Shown here: piece by piece, positions 28,632-39,296 of the stretch
How positions within the stretch are numbered: the stretch's first letter is position 1
How the letters are laid out: the number at the start of each line of letters is the position of its first letter
Source: Pseudoalteromonas caenipelagi
Lineage (GTDB): Bacteria > Pseudomonadota > Gammaproteobacteria > Enterobacterales > Alteromonadaceae
Assembly: GCF_013140855.1 (NCBI RefSeq)
Contig: NZ_JABBPG010000012.1
Coordinates: forward strand, 1 to 64,000
Direction: 5' to 3'
DNA length: 64,000 bases
Made by a program: the position numbers and the translations under genes
The notes under the pieces: model-generated
What the model saw: only the letters and a program-made list of their open reading frames with translations
Databases searched by the model: none
Told to the model about the DNA's origin: nothing

Positions 28632-28661
28632 AACGCCGCCTAGTATACCCTAGACGGCGTT
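28632..28661 (-). terminator. Terminator-like hairpin between frr and uppS
   Basis: On the minus strand AACGCCGTCTAG pairs with CTAGGCGGCGTT (one mismatch) and is followed by nine T residues. It should end or attenuate transcription coming from frr before uppS. Confidence 0.8.
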
Positions 28662-28685
28662 GCAAAACTAATAGTTTTGACCTGC

Positions 28686-29243
28686 TTAGATTTCCATCAA
28701 CTCAGCTTCTTTCGCGCTCAATTGCGTATCCATTTCTTTAACAAACTTATCAGTTAGCTTTTGAATTTCATCTTCAGCTTGGCGAGCTTCGTCTTCAGAA
28801 ATGTCTTTGTCTTTCAACAATGCTTTGATATCACCGTTTGCATCACGACGAATGTTACGTATAGCCACACGACCGTTTTCAACTTCACCACGTACAATCT
28901 TAATAAGATCCTTACGACGCTCTTCAGTTAACGGAGGAAGCGGCACACGAATGATAGTGCCAGCTGACATTGGGTTTAGCCCTAAGTCTGAAGACATAAT
29001 CGCTTTTTCAACTGCTTGTGCTAAAGATTTGTCAAACACACTGATGGTCAAGGTGCGCGAATCTTCAGTTGATACGTTAGCTACTTGGTTAAGTGGTGTA
29101 TCAGCACCGTAATAAGACACAGTAATGCCATCTAGCAATGCTGGGTGTGCACGGCCCGTACGGATTTTTGATAATTGGCTAGCAAGTGCTGCTACGCTTT
29201 TTTTCATGCGCTCCTGCGCATCTTTTTTAATATCGTTAATCAC
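28686..29243 (-). CDS. frr: Ribosome recycling factor
   Basis: With EF-G it splits post-termination ribosomes. The 185-residue protein has the standard length, the [15 protein letters not shown] segment and the C-terminal [14 protein letters not shown] helix. The start is a GTG with AGGA seven bases upstream. It lies downstream of pyrH as in E. coli. Confidence 0.98.
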   Translation of the reverse strand: MINDIKKDAQERMKKSVAALASQLSKIRTGRAHPALLDGITVSYYGADTPLNQVANVSTEDSRTLTISVFDKSLAQAVEKAIMSSDLGLNPMSAGTIIRVPLPPLTEERRKDLIKIVRGEVENGRVAIRNIRRDANGDIKALLKDKDISEDEARQAEDEIQKLTDKFVKEMDTQLSAKEAELMEI

Positions 29244-29266
29244 AATTCAATCCTAGTCTTAACTGA

Positions 29267-30004
29267 TTATTCCGAAGCGGCAGAAGAGATCAATGTGCCC
29301 TCTTCTTCGCCCATGATAACGCGCTTCAACGCGCCTGGTTTGTTCATGTTAAATACGCTCAATGGCATATTATGGTCACGGGCCAGCGTAAATGCCGCTA
29401 AGTCCATCACCTTTAATTCTTGATCAATGATTTCATTATACGTCAAATGACGGTAAAGAGTGGCATCAGGGTTCTTAACAGGGTCATCACTGAACACACC
29501 GTCAACCTTTGTCGCTTTGATCACGGTATCGGCTTCAATCTCAATACCACGTAAACACGCCGCTGAGTCTGTTGTGAAAAATGGGTTACCGGTACCCGCT
29601 GAGAAAATCACCACGCGGCCTGATTTCAATAGGCTAATTGCTTCCGCCCAGTTGTATGCATCACACACTCCGTTTAGAGGAATTGCAGACATTAAACGCG
29701 CATTAACAAACGCACGGTGCAGTGCATCGCGCATTGCTAGGCCGTTCATAACCGTTGCCAGCATTCCCATATGGTCACCAACAACGCGGTTCATACCCGC
29801 TTCTGCAAGCGAACCACCGCGTAAAAAGTTACCACCACCGATAACTAAACCCACTTCTACGTCGAGTTCTACAAGTTCTTTGATTTCTTGCGCCATGCGA
29901 TCCAACACTTTTGGATCGATACCAAAGCCTTCATCTCCCATTAAAGCTTCACCGCTTAATTTAAGAAGAACGCGTCTAAAAACAGGTTTTCGATTGATAG
30001 TCAT
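29267..30004 (-). CDS. pyrH: UMP kinase
   Basis: Phosphorylates UMP to UDP; hexameric in bacteria. The 245-residue product begins [20 protein letters not shown] and includes GGGNFLRGG and [17 protein letters not shown]. An in-frame extension of 19 codons to 30061 runs through the terminator hairpin and is rejected. It sits between tsf and frr. Confidence 0.98.
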   Translation of the reverse strand: MTINRKPVFRRVLLKLSGEALMGDEGFGIDPKVLDRMAQEIKELVELDVEVGLVIGGGNFLRGGSLAEAGMNRVVGDHMGMLATVMNGLAMRDALHRAFVNARLMSAIPLNGVCDAYNWAEAISLLKSGRVVIFSAGTGNPFFTTDSAACLRGIEIEADTVIKATKVDGVFSDDPVKNPDATLYRHLTYNEIIDQELKVMDLAAFTLARDHNMPLSVFNMNKPGALKRVIMGEEEGTLISSAASE

Positions 30005-30037
30005 ATTTTCCGGGCCATTTGTGAAAGTGAGATAAAA

Positions 30038-30077
30038 AATAACCGCGCTTATGATATTCATAAATGCGCGGCTATTT
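30038..30077 (-). terminator. Terminator-like hairpin between tsf and pyrH
   Basis: On the minus strand AATAGCCGCGCATTTATGA can pair with the following TCATAAGCGCGGTTATT (imperfect), leading into a TTTTTTAT tract. It separates the rpsB-tsf unit from pyrH. Confidence 0.7.
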
Positions 30078-30176
30078 TAAAGAATTTTCAGCATCGAAGC
30101 AAAAGCAAATCAACAATTACCCTTGGGATAACTCCTAAGATAAATCTTCGGTGTTTACTTTTGCTACTGAACAAAC

Positions 30177-31028
30177 TTATTCGCCTTTTGCAGCAGCGAT
30201 TTGTGCAGCAACTTCAGCAGCGAAGTCTTCTTCTTTCTTCTCGATACCTTCACCAACTTCTAAACGTACGAAGTTAGATACTGTAGCGCCTTTTTCTTTA
30301 AGGATTTCGCCAACAGTTTTCTTAGGTTCCATGATGAAAGCTTGACCAGTAAGAGAAACCTCACCAGTGAACTTCTTCATACGGCCAACAACCATTTTCT
30401 CAGCGATTTCAGCAGGCTTACCTTCGTTCATCGCGATTTCGATTTGTACCGCTTTTTCTTTTTCAACTACGTCTGCAGGAACGTCTTCTGGGTTTACGTA
30501 CTCTGGCTTAGAAGCAGCTACGTGCATTGCAACGTGCTTTAATGTTTCTTCATCAGCTTCACCAGCTACAACAACACCGATACGCTCACCGTGACGGTAA
30601 GAAGAAAGGTTAGCACCGTCGATGTACTCAACGCGACGAACGTTGATGTTTTCACCGATTTTAGCAACTAGTGCAACACGAGCTTCTTCGAATTGTGCTT
30701 GTAGGTCTGCAATCGTTGTTTTAGATGCAGCAGCAACTTCTAGTACAGAGTTAGCGAATGCAAGGAAGTTTTCGTCTTTAGCAACGAAGTCTGTTTGACA
30801 GTTAACTTCTAGTAGTGCAGCGAAACCTTCGCCTTCTTTGATAAGGATTGTACCTTCTGCAGCGATGTTACCCGCTTTTTTAGCAGCCTTTGCAGCACCG
30901 CTCTTACGCATATTTTCAATCGCTAACTCGATGTCACCGTTGGTTTCAGTTAGCGCTTTTTTACAATCCATCATGCCAGCGCCAGTACGCTCGCGTAATT
31001 CTTTTACTAGGGCAGCAGTTACAGCCAT
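30177..31028 (-). CDS. tsf: Elongation factor Ts
   Basis: Guanine nucleotide exchange factor for EF-Tu. The 283-residue protein carries the N-terminal UBA-like region with [15 protein letters not shown], then [18 protein letters not shown]. The length matches gammaproteobacterial EF-Ts. It follows rpsB after 104 bases that contain a strong hairpin. Confidence 0.98.
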   Translation of the reverse strand: MAVTAALVKELRERTGAGMMDCKKALTETNGDIELAIENMRKSGAAKAAKKAGNIAAEGTILIKEGEGFAALLEVNCQTDFVAKDENFLAFANSVLEVAAASKTTIADLQAQFEEARVALVAKIGENINVRRVEYIDGANLSSYRHGERIGVVVAGEADEETLKHVAMHVAASKPEYVNPEDVPADVVEKEKAVQIEIAMNEGKPAEIAEKMVVGRMKKFTGEVSLTGQAFIMEPKKTVGEILKEKGATVSNFVRLEVGEGIEKKEEDFAAEVAAQIAAAKGE

Positions 31029-31090
31029 TAGAATATCCTCAAATATGAATTCTGTTTTAGGGAAGCGGAATAACCGCTCTTCAAGAATAT

Positions 31091-31121
31091 CAAGTCTTCA
31101 TCTCAGTAAGATGAAGACTTG
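31091..31121 (-). promoter_or_regulatory. Perfect 13-bp hairpin between rpsB and tsf
   Basis: CAAGTCTTCATCT pairs perfectly with AGATGAAGACTTG around a five-base loop. No T tract follows in the direction of transcription, so it is more likely an attenuation, processing or stability element than a full terminator. Confidence 0.7.
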
Positions 31122-31132
31122 ATGACAGCTAA

Positions 31133-31861
31133 TTACTCAGCTTCTACGAAATCGTCGTTTTCAGCTTGAGCAACGATGTTGCTTTCACGACCTTCAGTGA
31201 TAGCAGTAGCTACAGCGCTAGTGTATAGCTGGATTGCGCGGATAGCGTCGTCGTTACCAGGGACGATGTAATCAACACCATCTGGGTTCGAGTTAGTATC
31301 AACTACTGATACTACTGGAATACCTAGGTTGTTAGCTTCGCGGATTGCGATGTGCTCGTGGTCAGCGTCGATAACGAAGATAGCGTCAGGAAGACCGCCC
31401 ATATCTTTGATACCACCAAGGCTCTTTTCAAGCTTTTCCATTTCACGAGTTAGCATTAACGCTTCTTTTTTAGTCAGCTTCTCGAAAGTACCGTCTTGGC
31501 TTTGAGTCTCAAGGTCTTTAAGACGCTTGATTGATTGACGAACTGTTTTCCAGTTAGTCAACATACCACCTAACCAACGGTGATTTACGAAGTACTGATC
31601 ACTTTGAAGAGCTGCTTCTTTAACTGCTTCGCTTGCAGCGCGCTTAGTACCTACGAAAAGAATTTTACCTTTGTTAGATGCTGTGTTCTGTAAGAAACGA
31701 AGTGCATCGTTGAACATAGGCACTGTTTTTTCTAGGTTGATGATATGTACACGGTTACGAGCGCCGAAGATGAAAGGCTTCATCTTAGGGTTCCAGTAAC
31801 GAGCTTGGTGACCGAAGTGAACACCAGCTTGAAGCATATCGCGCATTGAAACGTTTGCCAT
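31133..31861 (-). CDS. rpsB: 30S ribosomal protein S2
   Basis: The 242-residue S2 protein starts [20 protein letters not shown], followed by [16 protein letters not shown]. It ends with an acidic tail. The ATG follows AGAGGAAAT. It is the first gene of the rpsB-tsf unit, which has a strong promoter at 32041-32069 and a leader of about 170 nt. Confidence 0.99.
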   Translation of the reverse strand: MANVSMRDMLQAGVHFGHQARYWNPKMKPFIFGARNRVHIINLEKTVPMFNDALRFLQNTASNKGKILFVGTKRAASEAVKEAALQSDQYFVNHRWLGGMLTNWKTVRQSIKRLKDLETQSQDGTFEKLTKKEALMLTREMEKLEKSLGGIKDMGGLPDAIFVIDADHEHIAIREANNLGIPVVSVVDTNSNPDGVDYIVPGNDDAIRAIQLYTSAVATAITEGRESNIVAQAENDDFVEAE

Positions 31862-32036
31862 TTTAAATTTCCTCTAATAGTTTAGGGTTAAGCCTCCACA
31901 TATCCCATAGCACCAACATGCTTAGCATTTTACCAAGACATGCACCCAAGTGTATGTGTCGATATGTGTGTGTGTTAATATGAATGTGTATCTTAACTAC
32001 AAACAACCTCGTAAGATTTATTTGTAAAAAGACGGC
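31862..32036 (-). promoter_or_regulatory. Long 5' leader of rpsB
   Basis: About 170 nt of untranslated leader lie between the promoter and rpsB. Near the gene it can fold around GCATGTCTTGG and CTAAGCATG segments. In gammaproteobacteria the rpsB leader is a known site of S2 autoregulation. Whether this leader has that structure was not tested. Confidence 0.5.
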
Positions 32037-32040
32037 GCGC

Positions 32041-32069
32041 TTTATACCATATAAAAGAGCGTAACTCAA
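32041..32069 (-). promoter_or_regulatory. Sigma-70 promoter of rpsB-tsf
   Basis: On the minus strand TTGAGT (32069-32064) and TATAAA (32046-32041) are separated by exactly 17 bases and followed by a GCGCGCC discriminator, as in stringently controlled promoters. Confidence 0.75.
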
Positions 32070-32127
32070 CAATAAGTACAAAATTTGTGCGTTGTTGCTA
32101 ACTAAAAAATATCGACTTGGAGTCTCA

Positions 32128-32913
32128 ATGAGTGCAGTGATTAAAACCCCTGAAGAAATCGAAAAAATGCGTGTTGCCGGGCGTTTAGCCGCAGAAGTAT
32201 TAGAAATGATTGGGCCTTATGTAAAGCCTGGGGTCACTACAGATGAGCTAAATACTATTTGTCACGATTATATTGTGAATGAACAAAATGCGATACCCGC
32301 ACCACTTAACTACCATGGCTTTCCAAAGTCAATTTGTACCTCTGTAAATCATGTGATCTGTCACGGTATCCCAAATGACAAACCGCTAAAAGAAGGTGAC
32401 ATTATCAATATCGATGTCACGGTGATTAAAGATGGCTATCACGGCGATACGTCGAAAATGTTTTATGTTGGCACGCCAACAATTCAAGGTAAGCGCTTAA
32501 GTGAGATCACTCAAGAAAGCCTGTATCTAGGAATTAAGATGGTAAAACCCGGAGCACGCTTAGGTGATATTGGCGCGGCCATTCAAAAATTTGCCGAAGG
32601 CTTTAACTACTCTATCGTACGTGAATATTGTGGTCATGGTATTGGTAAAGAATTCCACGAAGAACCTCAGGTTATGCATTATGGCAAACCGGGAACTGGT
32701 GAAGTGTTAAAAGCAGGTATGTGCTTGACGATTGAGCCAATGGTCAATGCAGGCAAGCGCCACTGTAAGTTACTAAAAGACGACTGGACTGTTGTCACCA
32801 AAGACCGTAGTCTATCAGCCCAATGGGAGCATACATTACTGGTCACTGACAACGGCGTTGAGATTTTAACTTTACGTAGCGATGAAACCATTGACCGAGT
32901 GATAGAACACTAG
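32128..32913 (+). CDS. map: Type I methionine aminopeptidase
   Basis: Removes the initiator methionine from new proteins. The 261-residue product starts MSAVIKTPEEIEKMRVAGRL with GGAG eight bases upstream. Metal ligands lie in NIDVTVIKDGYHGDTSKMF, in GHGIGKEFHEEP, in LTIEPMVN and in SAQWEHTLLVT. The gene is divergent from rpsB and is followed closely by glnD. Confidence 0.98.
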   Translation: MSAVIKTPEEIEKMRVAGRLAAEVLEMIGPYVKPGVTTDELNTICHDYIVNEQNAIPAPLNYHGFPKSICTSVNHVICHGIPNDKPLKEGDIINIDVTVIKDGYHGDTSKMFYVGTPTIQGKRLSEITQESLYLGIKMVKPGARLGDIGAAIQKFAEGFNYSIVREYCGHGIGKEFHEEPQVMHYGKPGTGEVLKAGMCLTIEPMVNAGKRHCKLLKDDWTVVTKDRSLSAQWEHTLLVTDNGVEILTLRSDETIDRVIEH

Positions 32914-32922
32914 GAGCCTTGG

Positions 32923-35541
32923 GTGGCACTGCCTAACAGAGTAAAAAAGCTGCTCGATGATGCCGAGCAGCTCAATGATTATAAAGATTGTTCTGCTTAT
33001 TTTTATAAATGGCTACACAACGAATTTTCAAAGCAACCTGTACGTAACCTGATCAACGCACGCGCGGAATTTATCGACCGTCTGTTGATTAAGTTATTCC
33101 ATGACACAGGTCTTGCCCAATATCCCGAAATCGCTTTAATCGCCATCGGGGGCTATGGTAGAGGTGAACTCCATCCCTACTCTGATATCGACTTTTTGCT
33201 ATTAGTACAATCACCACCAGATGAACAGCTCAAAAGTAATTTAGAGAATTTTGTGACGCTACTGTGGGATTTAAATTTAGAAATAGGCCATAGCGTACAA
33301 ACGCACGAGCAAGTGCTGGAACAAAAAAAGCAAGACGTTCACTTTACCACTAGCCTATTGGAAAGCCGTTTGATCTGTGGCAACCACATCGAATTTGAGC
33401 GCTTAAAAAGCCATATCGTAGAAACACCGATATGGCGCTCTGATGAGTTTTTTATCGCCAAAGTCGATGAACAAAAAGTTCGTCACAGAAAGTGTCACGG
33501 CACCGCCTATAATCTTGAACCCAATATCAAAGAAAATCCCGGTGGATTGCGAGATTTACAAACTATTTTTTGGGTCGCAAAAAAACACTTTCACGCTGAA
33601 ACCCTCGAAGAGTTAATTAGTCATGGCTACCTGACCCATGAAGAGTATCAAGAGCTTTTAGAGTGTATCGAAAACTTATGGAATATACGTTTTGCGCTGC
33701 ATTTAGCCGCCGGCCGAAACGAAAACCGCCTGCTGTTTGATCACCAGCCAAACGCCGCTGAGTTACTTGGTTTTGGTGCTGAAGGTAAAGCATCTGTAGA
33801 GCGCATGATGAAACGCCTGTTCAGGATCATGAGTCGGGTACGCGAAATGAACCAAATGCTATTGTCTTATTTTGAGCAAAGCATTTTACCCGATCAAGGC
33901 GAGCAGGCTGTGATACCCCTTGATAGAAACTTTGAACGTGTGGGCAATAAAATCCGCGTTAAAAACCCTTCTGTGTTTTTCAGACGAGAACAACTCTTTG
34001 TGCTTTTTGAGCATATTGCCGACAACCCAGAAATCACCAGCATTGACCCAAATACGATTAGAACAATGCGTCAAGTGCGCCGCAGGTTGCTTGGCGACCT
34101 ACAAGATTATGCGGGTTGTCGAGATGCATTTTTGCGTCTATTAAAGCACCCCAACGGCATGGGTCGTGCTTTTACGCTGATGCATAAGCATGGTTTAATC
34201 GCCGCCTATTTGCCGCAGTGGCGAAATATTTTTGGACAAATGCAGTTTGATTTATTTCATGCCTACACCGTGGATGAGCACACCCATAAACTGGTTAATA
34301 ACATTTATCATTACTTTGATAAAACCCAGCCGAGTGACTTCCCAATCTGTAGCGAAATTGTTACGCGTATGGACAAACCTGAGCTACTTTATCTTGCCGC
34401 AATATTTCACGATATCGCCAAAGGGCGAGGTGGCGACCACTCAGAGTTAGGGGCTGTAGATGCATTAGCATTTTGTAAAATGCACGGGTTTACCACCTCT
34501 GATTCGCGCCTTGTCGCTTGGTTAGTGAAAAGTCACCTGCTTATGTCTGTGACAGCTCAACGCAAAGACATCAATGACCCTGAAGTAATCAATGAATTCG
34601 CTTCCCAAGTTAAAAACGAGCGTCAGTTAGATTATTTATACTGTCTGACCGTTGCTGATATTCGAGCAACCAACGACAACTTGTGGAATGATTGGAAAAA
34701 CACCCTGTTACGTGAGCTTTATTTGCACGCGCAACGCGCATTGCGTCTTGGTCTTGAAAACCCCATGGATATGCGTGATCAGATCCGTGATAAAAAACGC
34801 CAAGCTAAACAGCGACTGATCAATAAAGGCTTTGAAGAAGAGTTTATTGACCTAAGTTGGTCGCGTTTTAAAGCAAATTACTTTACCGCCTTTAGTGAGC
34901 AGCAAATTTCTTGGCAAAGCGAACACTTACTTAAGTCAAAAGACTTAAGTCAAGCCAGTGTCATAGTCAGCGAAAAGCCACTTCATGGCGGAACACAAGT
35001 ATTTGTATACAGCCCTTATGAAGCCACATTGTTTGCCAAACTAGTTAGCGTCATCGGTTCCAAAAAAGCACAAATACAACACGCGCAAGTGATGACGACC
35101 AAAGATGGTTACGTGGTTTTTAGCTTTGTGATTTTAGAGGTAAACGGTAACCCAGTTGCCAGCACTCGAGCCAATTCAATTCGCAAAGGCATTGAGGCGG
35201 TTTTAGAAGATCCGAAGAAAAAAATTCGCTTGAAAAAGAACCGCTCGCAGCGCTTTAAAGACTTCAATATCAAACCTAAAATTATTGTTCGTCCACATGC
35301 CCGTAACGACAGAAACTTAATTGAAATTCAAGCCATCGATATTCCGGGCTTACTGACAAAGATTGCCGAAGTATTTCAAGCAAATTCACTGCATATTCAT
35401 GCGGCAAGAATTACAACCGTGGGCGAGCGCGCAGAAGATTTCTTTGTGGTGTCAGATGACAATTATCAAGCTTTAAGCGAAGAGCACAAAGCAGAATTAC
35501 ACCGTGATTTAATGAAAAAATTAAACGCTGAATCAGAATAA
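32923..35541 (+). CDS. glnD: Bifunctional uridylyltransferase/uridylyl-removing enzyme GlnD
   Basis: GlnD senses glutamine and modifies the PII proteins. The 872-residue product has a nucleotidyltransferase domain ([19 protein letters not shown] near residues 83-101), an HD hydrolase domain ([16 protein letters not shown] near residue 495) and two C-terminal ACT domains (about 690-770 and 795-870). The start is a GTG with AGGAG upstream, ten bases after map. The map-glnD-dapD order is conserved in gammaproteobacteria. Confidence 0.98.
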   Translation: MALPNRVKKLLDDAEQLNDYKDCSAYFYKWLHNEFSKQPVRNLINARAEFIDRLLIKLFHDTGLAQYPEIALIAIGGYGRGELHPYSDIDFLLLVQSPPDEQLKSNLENFVTLLWDLNLEIGHSVQTHEQVLEQKKQDVHFTTSLLESRLICGNHIEFERLKSHIVETPIWRSDEFFIAKVDEQKVRHRKCHGTAYNLEPNIKENPGGLRDLQTIFWVAKKHFHAETLEELISHGYLTHEEYQELLECIENLWNIRFALHLAAGRNENRLLFDHQPNAAELLGFGAEGKASVERMMKRLFRIMSRVREMNQMLLSYFEQSILPDQGEQAVIPLDRNFERVGNKIRVKNPSVFFRREQLFVLFEHIADNPEITSIDPNTIRTMRQVRRRLLGDLQDYAGCRDAFLRLLKHPNGMGRAFTLMHKHGLIAAYLPQWRNIFGQMQFDLFHAYTVDEHTHKLVNNIYHYFDKTQPSDFPICSEIVTRMDKPELLYLAAIFHDIAKGRGGDHSELGAVDALAFCKMHGFTTSDSRLVAWLVKSHLLMSVTAQRKDINDPEVINEFASQVKNERQLDYLYCLTVADIRATNDNLWNDWKNTLLRELYLHAQRALRLGLENPMDMRDQIRDKKRQAKQRLINKGFEEEFIDLSWSRFKANYFTAFSEQQISWQSEHLLKSKDLSQASVIVSEKPLHGGTQVFVYSPYEATLFAKLVSVIGSKKAQIQHAQVMTTKDGYVVFSFVILEVNGNPVASTRANSIRKGIEAVLEDPKKKIRLKKNRSQRFKDFNIKPKIIVRPHARNDRNLIEIQAIDIPGLLTKIAEVFQANSLHIHAARITTVGERAEDFFVVSDDNYQALSEEHKAELHRDLMKKLNAESE

Positions 35542-35552
35542 AAGAGGACGTT

Positions 35553-36380
35553 ATGTCAGATCTAAAACTCATCATTGAACAAGCGTGGGAAGAGCGCGAT
35601 AGCATCACCCCAACACAGGTTTCTGAACCTGTAAAAAGTGCCATCATCCAAGTATTAGACTTACTTGATTCTGGTGCTGCTCGCGTTGCGGAAAAAATCA
35701 GTGGCGAATGGGTGGTACACCAATGGTTAAAAAAGGCAGTATTACTGTCGTTTCGTATTCGTGATAATCAACCGATGCACGATGGTGTTAGCCAATACTT
35801 CGATAAAGTACCACTAAAGTTTAGTGATTATACGCCTGAGCAATTTCAACAAGGCGGCATGCGTGTTGTGCCAAATGCCGTTGCTCGTCAAGGCAGCTTC
35901 GTAGGCAAAAACGTGGTATTGATGCCTTCTTACGTTAACATTGGCGCTTACGTAGACGAAGGCACCATGGTCGATACATGGGCCACTGTTGGCTCGTGTG
36001 CGCAAATTGGTAAAAACGTACACCTGTCGGGCGGTGTTGGCATAGGCGGCGTTTTAGAGCCTCTACAAGCGAATCCGACCATCATTGAAGACAATTGTTT
36101 TATTGGTGCACGCTCCGAGATTGTAGAGGGTGTGATTGTGGAAGAAGGTGCGGTTATCTCTATGGGCGTATATATTTCACAAAGCACGCGTATCTATGAC
36201 CGGGAAACCGGTGAAACTCATTACGGACGCGTACCGGCGGGTGCCGTTGTTGTGCCAGGTTCGTTACCAAGTAAAGACGGTTCACACAGCTTATATGCCG
36301 CTATCATTGTGAAAAAAGTAGACCAACAAACCCGCGAAAAGGTGGGTATTAATGCTCTGCTGCGTTCAATAGACGACTAA
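35553..36380 (+). CDS. dapD: Tetrahydrodipicolinate N-succinyltransferase
   Basis: Succinylates tetrahydrodipicolinate in the lysine/diaminopimelate pathway. The 275-residue protein has an N-terminal helical domain, a hexapeptide beta helix with [20 protein letters not shown] and [18 protein letters not shown], and the usual C-terminus. The ATG follows AGAGGA, 11 bases after glnD. Confidence 0.98.
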   Translation: MSDLKLIIEQAWEERDSITPTQVSEPVKSAIIQVLDLLDSGAARVAEKISGEWVVHQWLKKAVLLSFRIRDNQPMHDGVSQYFDKVPLKFSDYTPEQFQQGGMRVVPNAVARQGSFVGKNVVLMPSYVNIGAYVDEGTMVDTWATVGSCAQIGKNVHLSGGVGIGGVLEPLQANPTIIEDNCFIGARSEIVEGVIVEEGAVISMGVYISQSTRIYDRETGETHYGRVPAGAVVVPGSLPSKDGSHSLYAAIIVKKVDQQTREKVGINALLRSIDD

Positions 36381-36389
36381 TTACCTACC

Positions 36390-36414
36390 AAAGGAGAGTT
36401 TTATGCTCTCCTTT
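36390..36414 (+). terminator. Terminator-like hairpin after dapD
   Basis: AAAGGAGAG pairs perfectly with CTCTCCTTT around a seven-base loop, nine bases after the dapD stop. The T tract is short. Confidence 0.65.
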
Positions 36415-36483
36415 AACTTAATCCCAGATTTACTCCATCGCTTTTTCCACCACATGTATCATGTGAAATTTCACCCACACCAA

Positions 36484-36511
36484 TTGCATACAATATACAA
36501 AGTGTTATAGT
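36484..36511 (+). promoter_or_regulatory. Candidate promoter of the S9 peptidase gene
   Basis: TTGCAT and TATAGT are separated by 16 bases, about 45 bases ahead of the start codon. It is plausible but not strong. Confidence 0.4.
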
Positions 36512-36555
36512 CATGAAATCAGTCGCCACAATTTGGACATTGGAGATATCAAAAA

Positions 36556-38871
36556 ATGACAATAACACCTCCACCGCACCTTGTTTTACTCAGCGTGTTT
36601 TTTCTACTTACTGCGTGCCAAAGCATACCCCCTTCAAAGCCATCATCACCACATGTCGATAAGTATGTAACGCAAAGTGACTATCGCCGTGCAGAACAAT
36701 TCTTACCTCATAACTTAAAGACGTTAGTAAAAAATGCCTGGCTAGAGGCACATTGGCTAGATGGCAAAAATATGTTCTGGTTTCGACAGCAAGTAGGTGA
36801 AGATGGCCAACAATTTATACTAGTAGATGCACAAAACAACACCCAAAAGTATGCTTTTGATCATGCTAAATTGATGATGGCGCTTGAAAAAGTAGGCCTA
36901 AAGTCTAGCAGTCCATTTCACTTGCCACTAAACAACCCCAACATTACAAGCAACGACATCCGTTTCCAAAGCGATGAAAAAGCATGGCGATGTGACTTGG
37001 TTAACTACCGGTGTCATAACGAACCTAGCAAACCTGATAAAACTACCGGAGCAGGGACATCGCCCAATGGTCAATGGCAGCTCTTGGTAAAAGACTACAA
37101 CTTAGTACTTCGTTCAACTGCAAGTGGCATTGAAAAGCAGCTAACTAATGATGGCTCTGAGAAGCGCCCTTATGCGCTTACACACAGTAATCCAAGCGCT
37201 AGCTTTTATGACCACTCCCCCTACCCTGATAACGGCACTGATATTATGTGGTCGGCTAATAGCCGTTTCGCTATCACCCACAAGCTAGATAGAAGTAACA
37301 CAGGTAAGCTCACCTTAGTACAGGCAGACACAGGAAATGGCTTAAGGCCACGAGCGATAAGCTATTACTACCCAATGGCTGGAGACAAGCAGCTCCCTAT
37401 GGCTGACATTATTCTGATTGATACTCAAACGAGCCAAGCAACTAAACTGGATACGCCTGCTGTGATGCAAACATACTATGGCGGACCGATTTGGGGATGG
37501 TGGCAAGATAATGACCGGTTTGTATACCATGACCGAAAAAGGGGTAATCAACACTATGCAATGCGTGAAATTAACCCTGAGACTAAAACCGTTCGAACGC
37601 TCGTGAATGAGCAGGATGACAAGTTTATTGACCCCTGGACACAAATTTACTGGCATCTACCAAAGCGTAACGAGTTTGTGTGGAGTTCCCAGCGCTCGGG
37701 CTATCAACACCTATATTTATATGATGGCAAAACGGGCGAATTAAAAAATGCCATTACTCAGGGCGAAATGACGGTACGCGTGATTAGGGGAATTGATGAA
37801 AAAAAAGGGTATGTGTACTTTGAAGCATCGGGCCGTGAACCGAATAGAGATCCCTACTATCGTCATCTTTACAGAGTCAATTTAGATGGTACAGGCCTTA
37901 AGCTGTTAACACCCGAGCCTGCTGAACATAGCACCCAATTATCTGAGGATTTCCAATATGTCATCGACACATATTCAACAACAACCTCGGCGCCCATAAC
38001 GGTATTACGCCATACGCAAACGGGTAAGGTGATCAAGTTACTTCAACGCGCTGATATAACCGGGCTCCTTGCTACGGGGTGGCAACCACCCAAGCCTTTT
38101 CGCGTCTTGGCTGGTGATAACAAAACCCCCCTTTATGGACTTATGTACCTGCCATCAAATTTTGATCCAAATAAAAAGTATCCAATCATTGATGATATCT
38201 ATACGGGTCCACATAATTTCTTTACTCCAAAGTCGTTTAACACTTATGGTTCACAGGCAAATGCTTTGGCCGAACTGGGGTTTATTGTCATAAAAATGGA
38301 CGGCCGAGGTACAAGTAAGCGTGGCCGCGCGTTTCACGAGTATTCATTTAAAAACCTAGGTGGTGGAGTTGATGACCACGTTGTCGCTATCAAGCGCCTT
38401 GCTCAGCAATTTGCTTTTATTGATCTTGATAAAGTTGGCATTTATGGCTTTAGTGCCGGTGGTTATGATACAGCCCACGCGATGTTTAAATATCCTGAAT
38501 TTTTCAAAGTGGGGGTAGCAGCCTCGGGGAATCATGACTTTAGAGCTGACAAAGCTGGCTGGAATGAAATGTGGATGGGCTACCCGGTTACGAAGCATTG
38601 GGATGAGCAATCAAACCTCACCATCGCCAAGCAGCTAAGAGGTAAACTTCTGCTTGCTCACGGCGAACTTGATCCTAATGTGCACCCGGCCGCAACGTTA
38701 CAGCTTGTTGCTAAGCTAATGCAAGCGAACAAGGACTTTGATTTGATGATTTACCCGAACATGGGTCATGTATTAGATAAAAATCCCTATTTTGTTCGTA
38801 AGCGCTGGGATTATTTTGTAGAGCACTTGCTTGATGCTCAGCCTCCGAAAGACTATCACCTTAACTGGTAA
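36556..38871 (+). CDS. S9 family prolyl oligopeptidase-type lipoprotein (DPP IV-like)
   Basis: The 771-residue protein begins with a lipoprotein signal (lipobox LTAC, Cys21), so it should be anchored in the cell envelope. A beta-propeller domain resembling the dipeptidyl peptidase IV N-terminus spans about 60-500. The alpha/beta hydrolase domain has the nucleophile Ser633 in GFSAGG, a likely Asp706 in GELDPN and His738 in MGH. The nucleophile elbow differs from the common GWSYGG. It probably cuts short peptides, often after proline, for nutrition. The ATG follows GGAG. Confidence 0.88.
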   Translation: MTITPPPHLVLLSVFFLLTACQSIPPSKPSSPHVDKYVTQSDYRRAEQFLPHNLKTLVKNAWLEAHWLDGKNMFWFRQQVGEDGQQFILVDAQNNTQKYAFDHAKLMMALEKVGLKSSSPFHLPLNNPNITSNDIRFQSDEKAWRCDLVNYRCHNEPSKPDKTTGAGTSPNGQWQLLVKDYNLVLRSTASGIEKQLTNDGSEKRPYALTHSNPSASFYDHSPYPDNGTDIMWSANSRFAITHKLDRSNTGKLTLVQADTGNGLRPRAISYYYPMAGDKQLPMADIILIDTQTSQATKLDTPAVMQTYYGGPIWGWWQDNDRFVYHDRKRGNQHYAMREINPETKTVRTLVNEQDDKFIDPWTQIYWHLPKRNEFVWSSQRSGYQHLYLYDGKTGELKNAITQGEMTVRVIRGIDEKKGYVYFEASGREPNRDPYYRHLYRVNLDGTGLKLLTPEPAEHSTQLSEDFQYVIDTYSTTTSAPITVLRHTQTGKVIKLLQRADITGLLATGWQPPKPFRVLAGDNKTPLYGLMYLPSNFDPNKKYPIIDDIYTGPHNFFTPKSFNTYGSQANALAELGFIVIKMDGRGTSKRGRAFHEYSFKNLGGGVDDHVVAIKRLAQQFAFIDLDKVGIYGFSAGGYDTAHAMFKYPEFFKVGVAASGNHDFRADKAGWNEMWMGYPVTKHWDEQSNLTIAKQLRGKLLLAHGELDPNVHPAATLQLVAKLMQANKDFDLMIYPNMGHVLDKNPYFVRKRWDYFVEHLLDAQPPKDYHLNW

Positions 38872-38894
38872 TGCAACGTATTAACAAATCAACA

Positions 38895-38920
38895 AAAAGG
38901 GCCTCAATTGAGGCCCTTTT
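38895..38920. terminator. Bidirectional terminator between the S9 peptidase and phhB
   Basis: AAAAGGGCCTCAA is followed directly by its complement TTGAGGCCCTTTT, a perfect 13-bp inverted repeat with A and T tracts. It serves the two convergent units ending at 38871 and 38941. Confidence 0.88.
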
Positions 38921-38940
38921 CAGTATTCAAAATGTTTTAC

Positions 38941-39285
38941 TTACAGTGCAGCAAATACATCATCGGTTTTAGCTGCGCAAACAAAATCATTTTTGTGCAA
39001 ACCCTTGATTGAATGGCTCCACCAAGTCACGGTTACTTTACCCCACTCGGTCAGTAAACCAGGGTGATGACCTTCGTCTTCAGCCATCGCACCCACTTTG
39101 TTTGTAAACTCAAGTGCCTGTTTAAAGTTTTTGAACTTAAATACGCGCTCAAGCTGCATAATACCGTCACGTACCTCAGGCACCCAATCTGGAATTTGCT
39201 TGATAAGTACCGCTAACTCTTCATCTGACACTTTAGGCGCATCAGCACGACACGCTTCACATTTTTGTGCACTTAAATCAGACAT
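38941..39285 (-). CDS. phhB: Pterin-4a-carbinolamine dehydratase
   Basis: Regenerates the pterin cofactor used by phenylalanine hydroxylase. The 114-residue protein has the active-site histidines in DEGHHPGLL and the [13 protein letters not shown] segment. The start follows AAGGA. It lies 11 bases after phhA on the same strand, so the two form an operon. Confidence 0.95.
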   Translation of the reverse strand: MSDLSAQKCEACRADAPKVSDEELAVLIKQIPDWVPEVRDGIMQLERVFKFKNFKQALEFTNKVGAMAEDEGHHPGLLTEWGKVTVTWWSHSIKGLHKNDFVCAAKTDDVFAAL

Positions 39286-39296
39286 TCAATAAATCC

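Noticed and set aside
29460-30035. 191-codon plus-strand frame
   Set aside because: It is antisense to pyrH, with low-complexity serine/proline-rich translation and no ribosome binding site.
31863-32081. Open frame of 72 codons ahead of rpsB
   Set aside because: It covers the rpsB promoter and leader and has no ribosome binding site.
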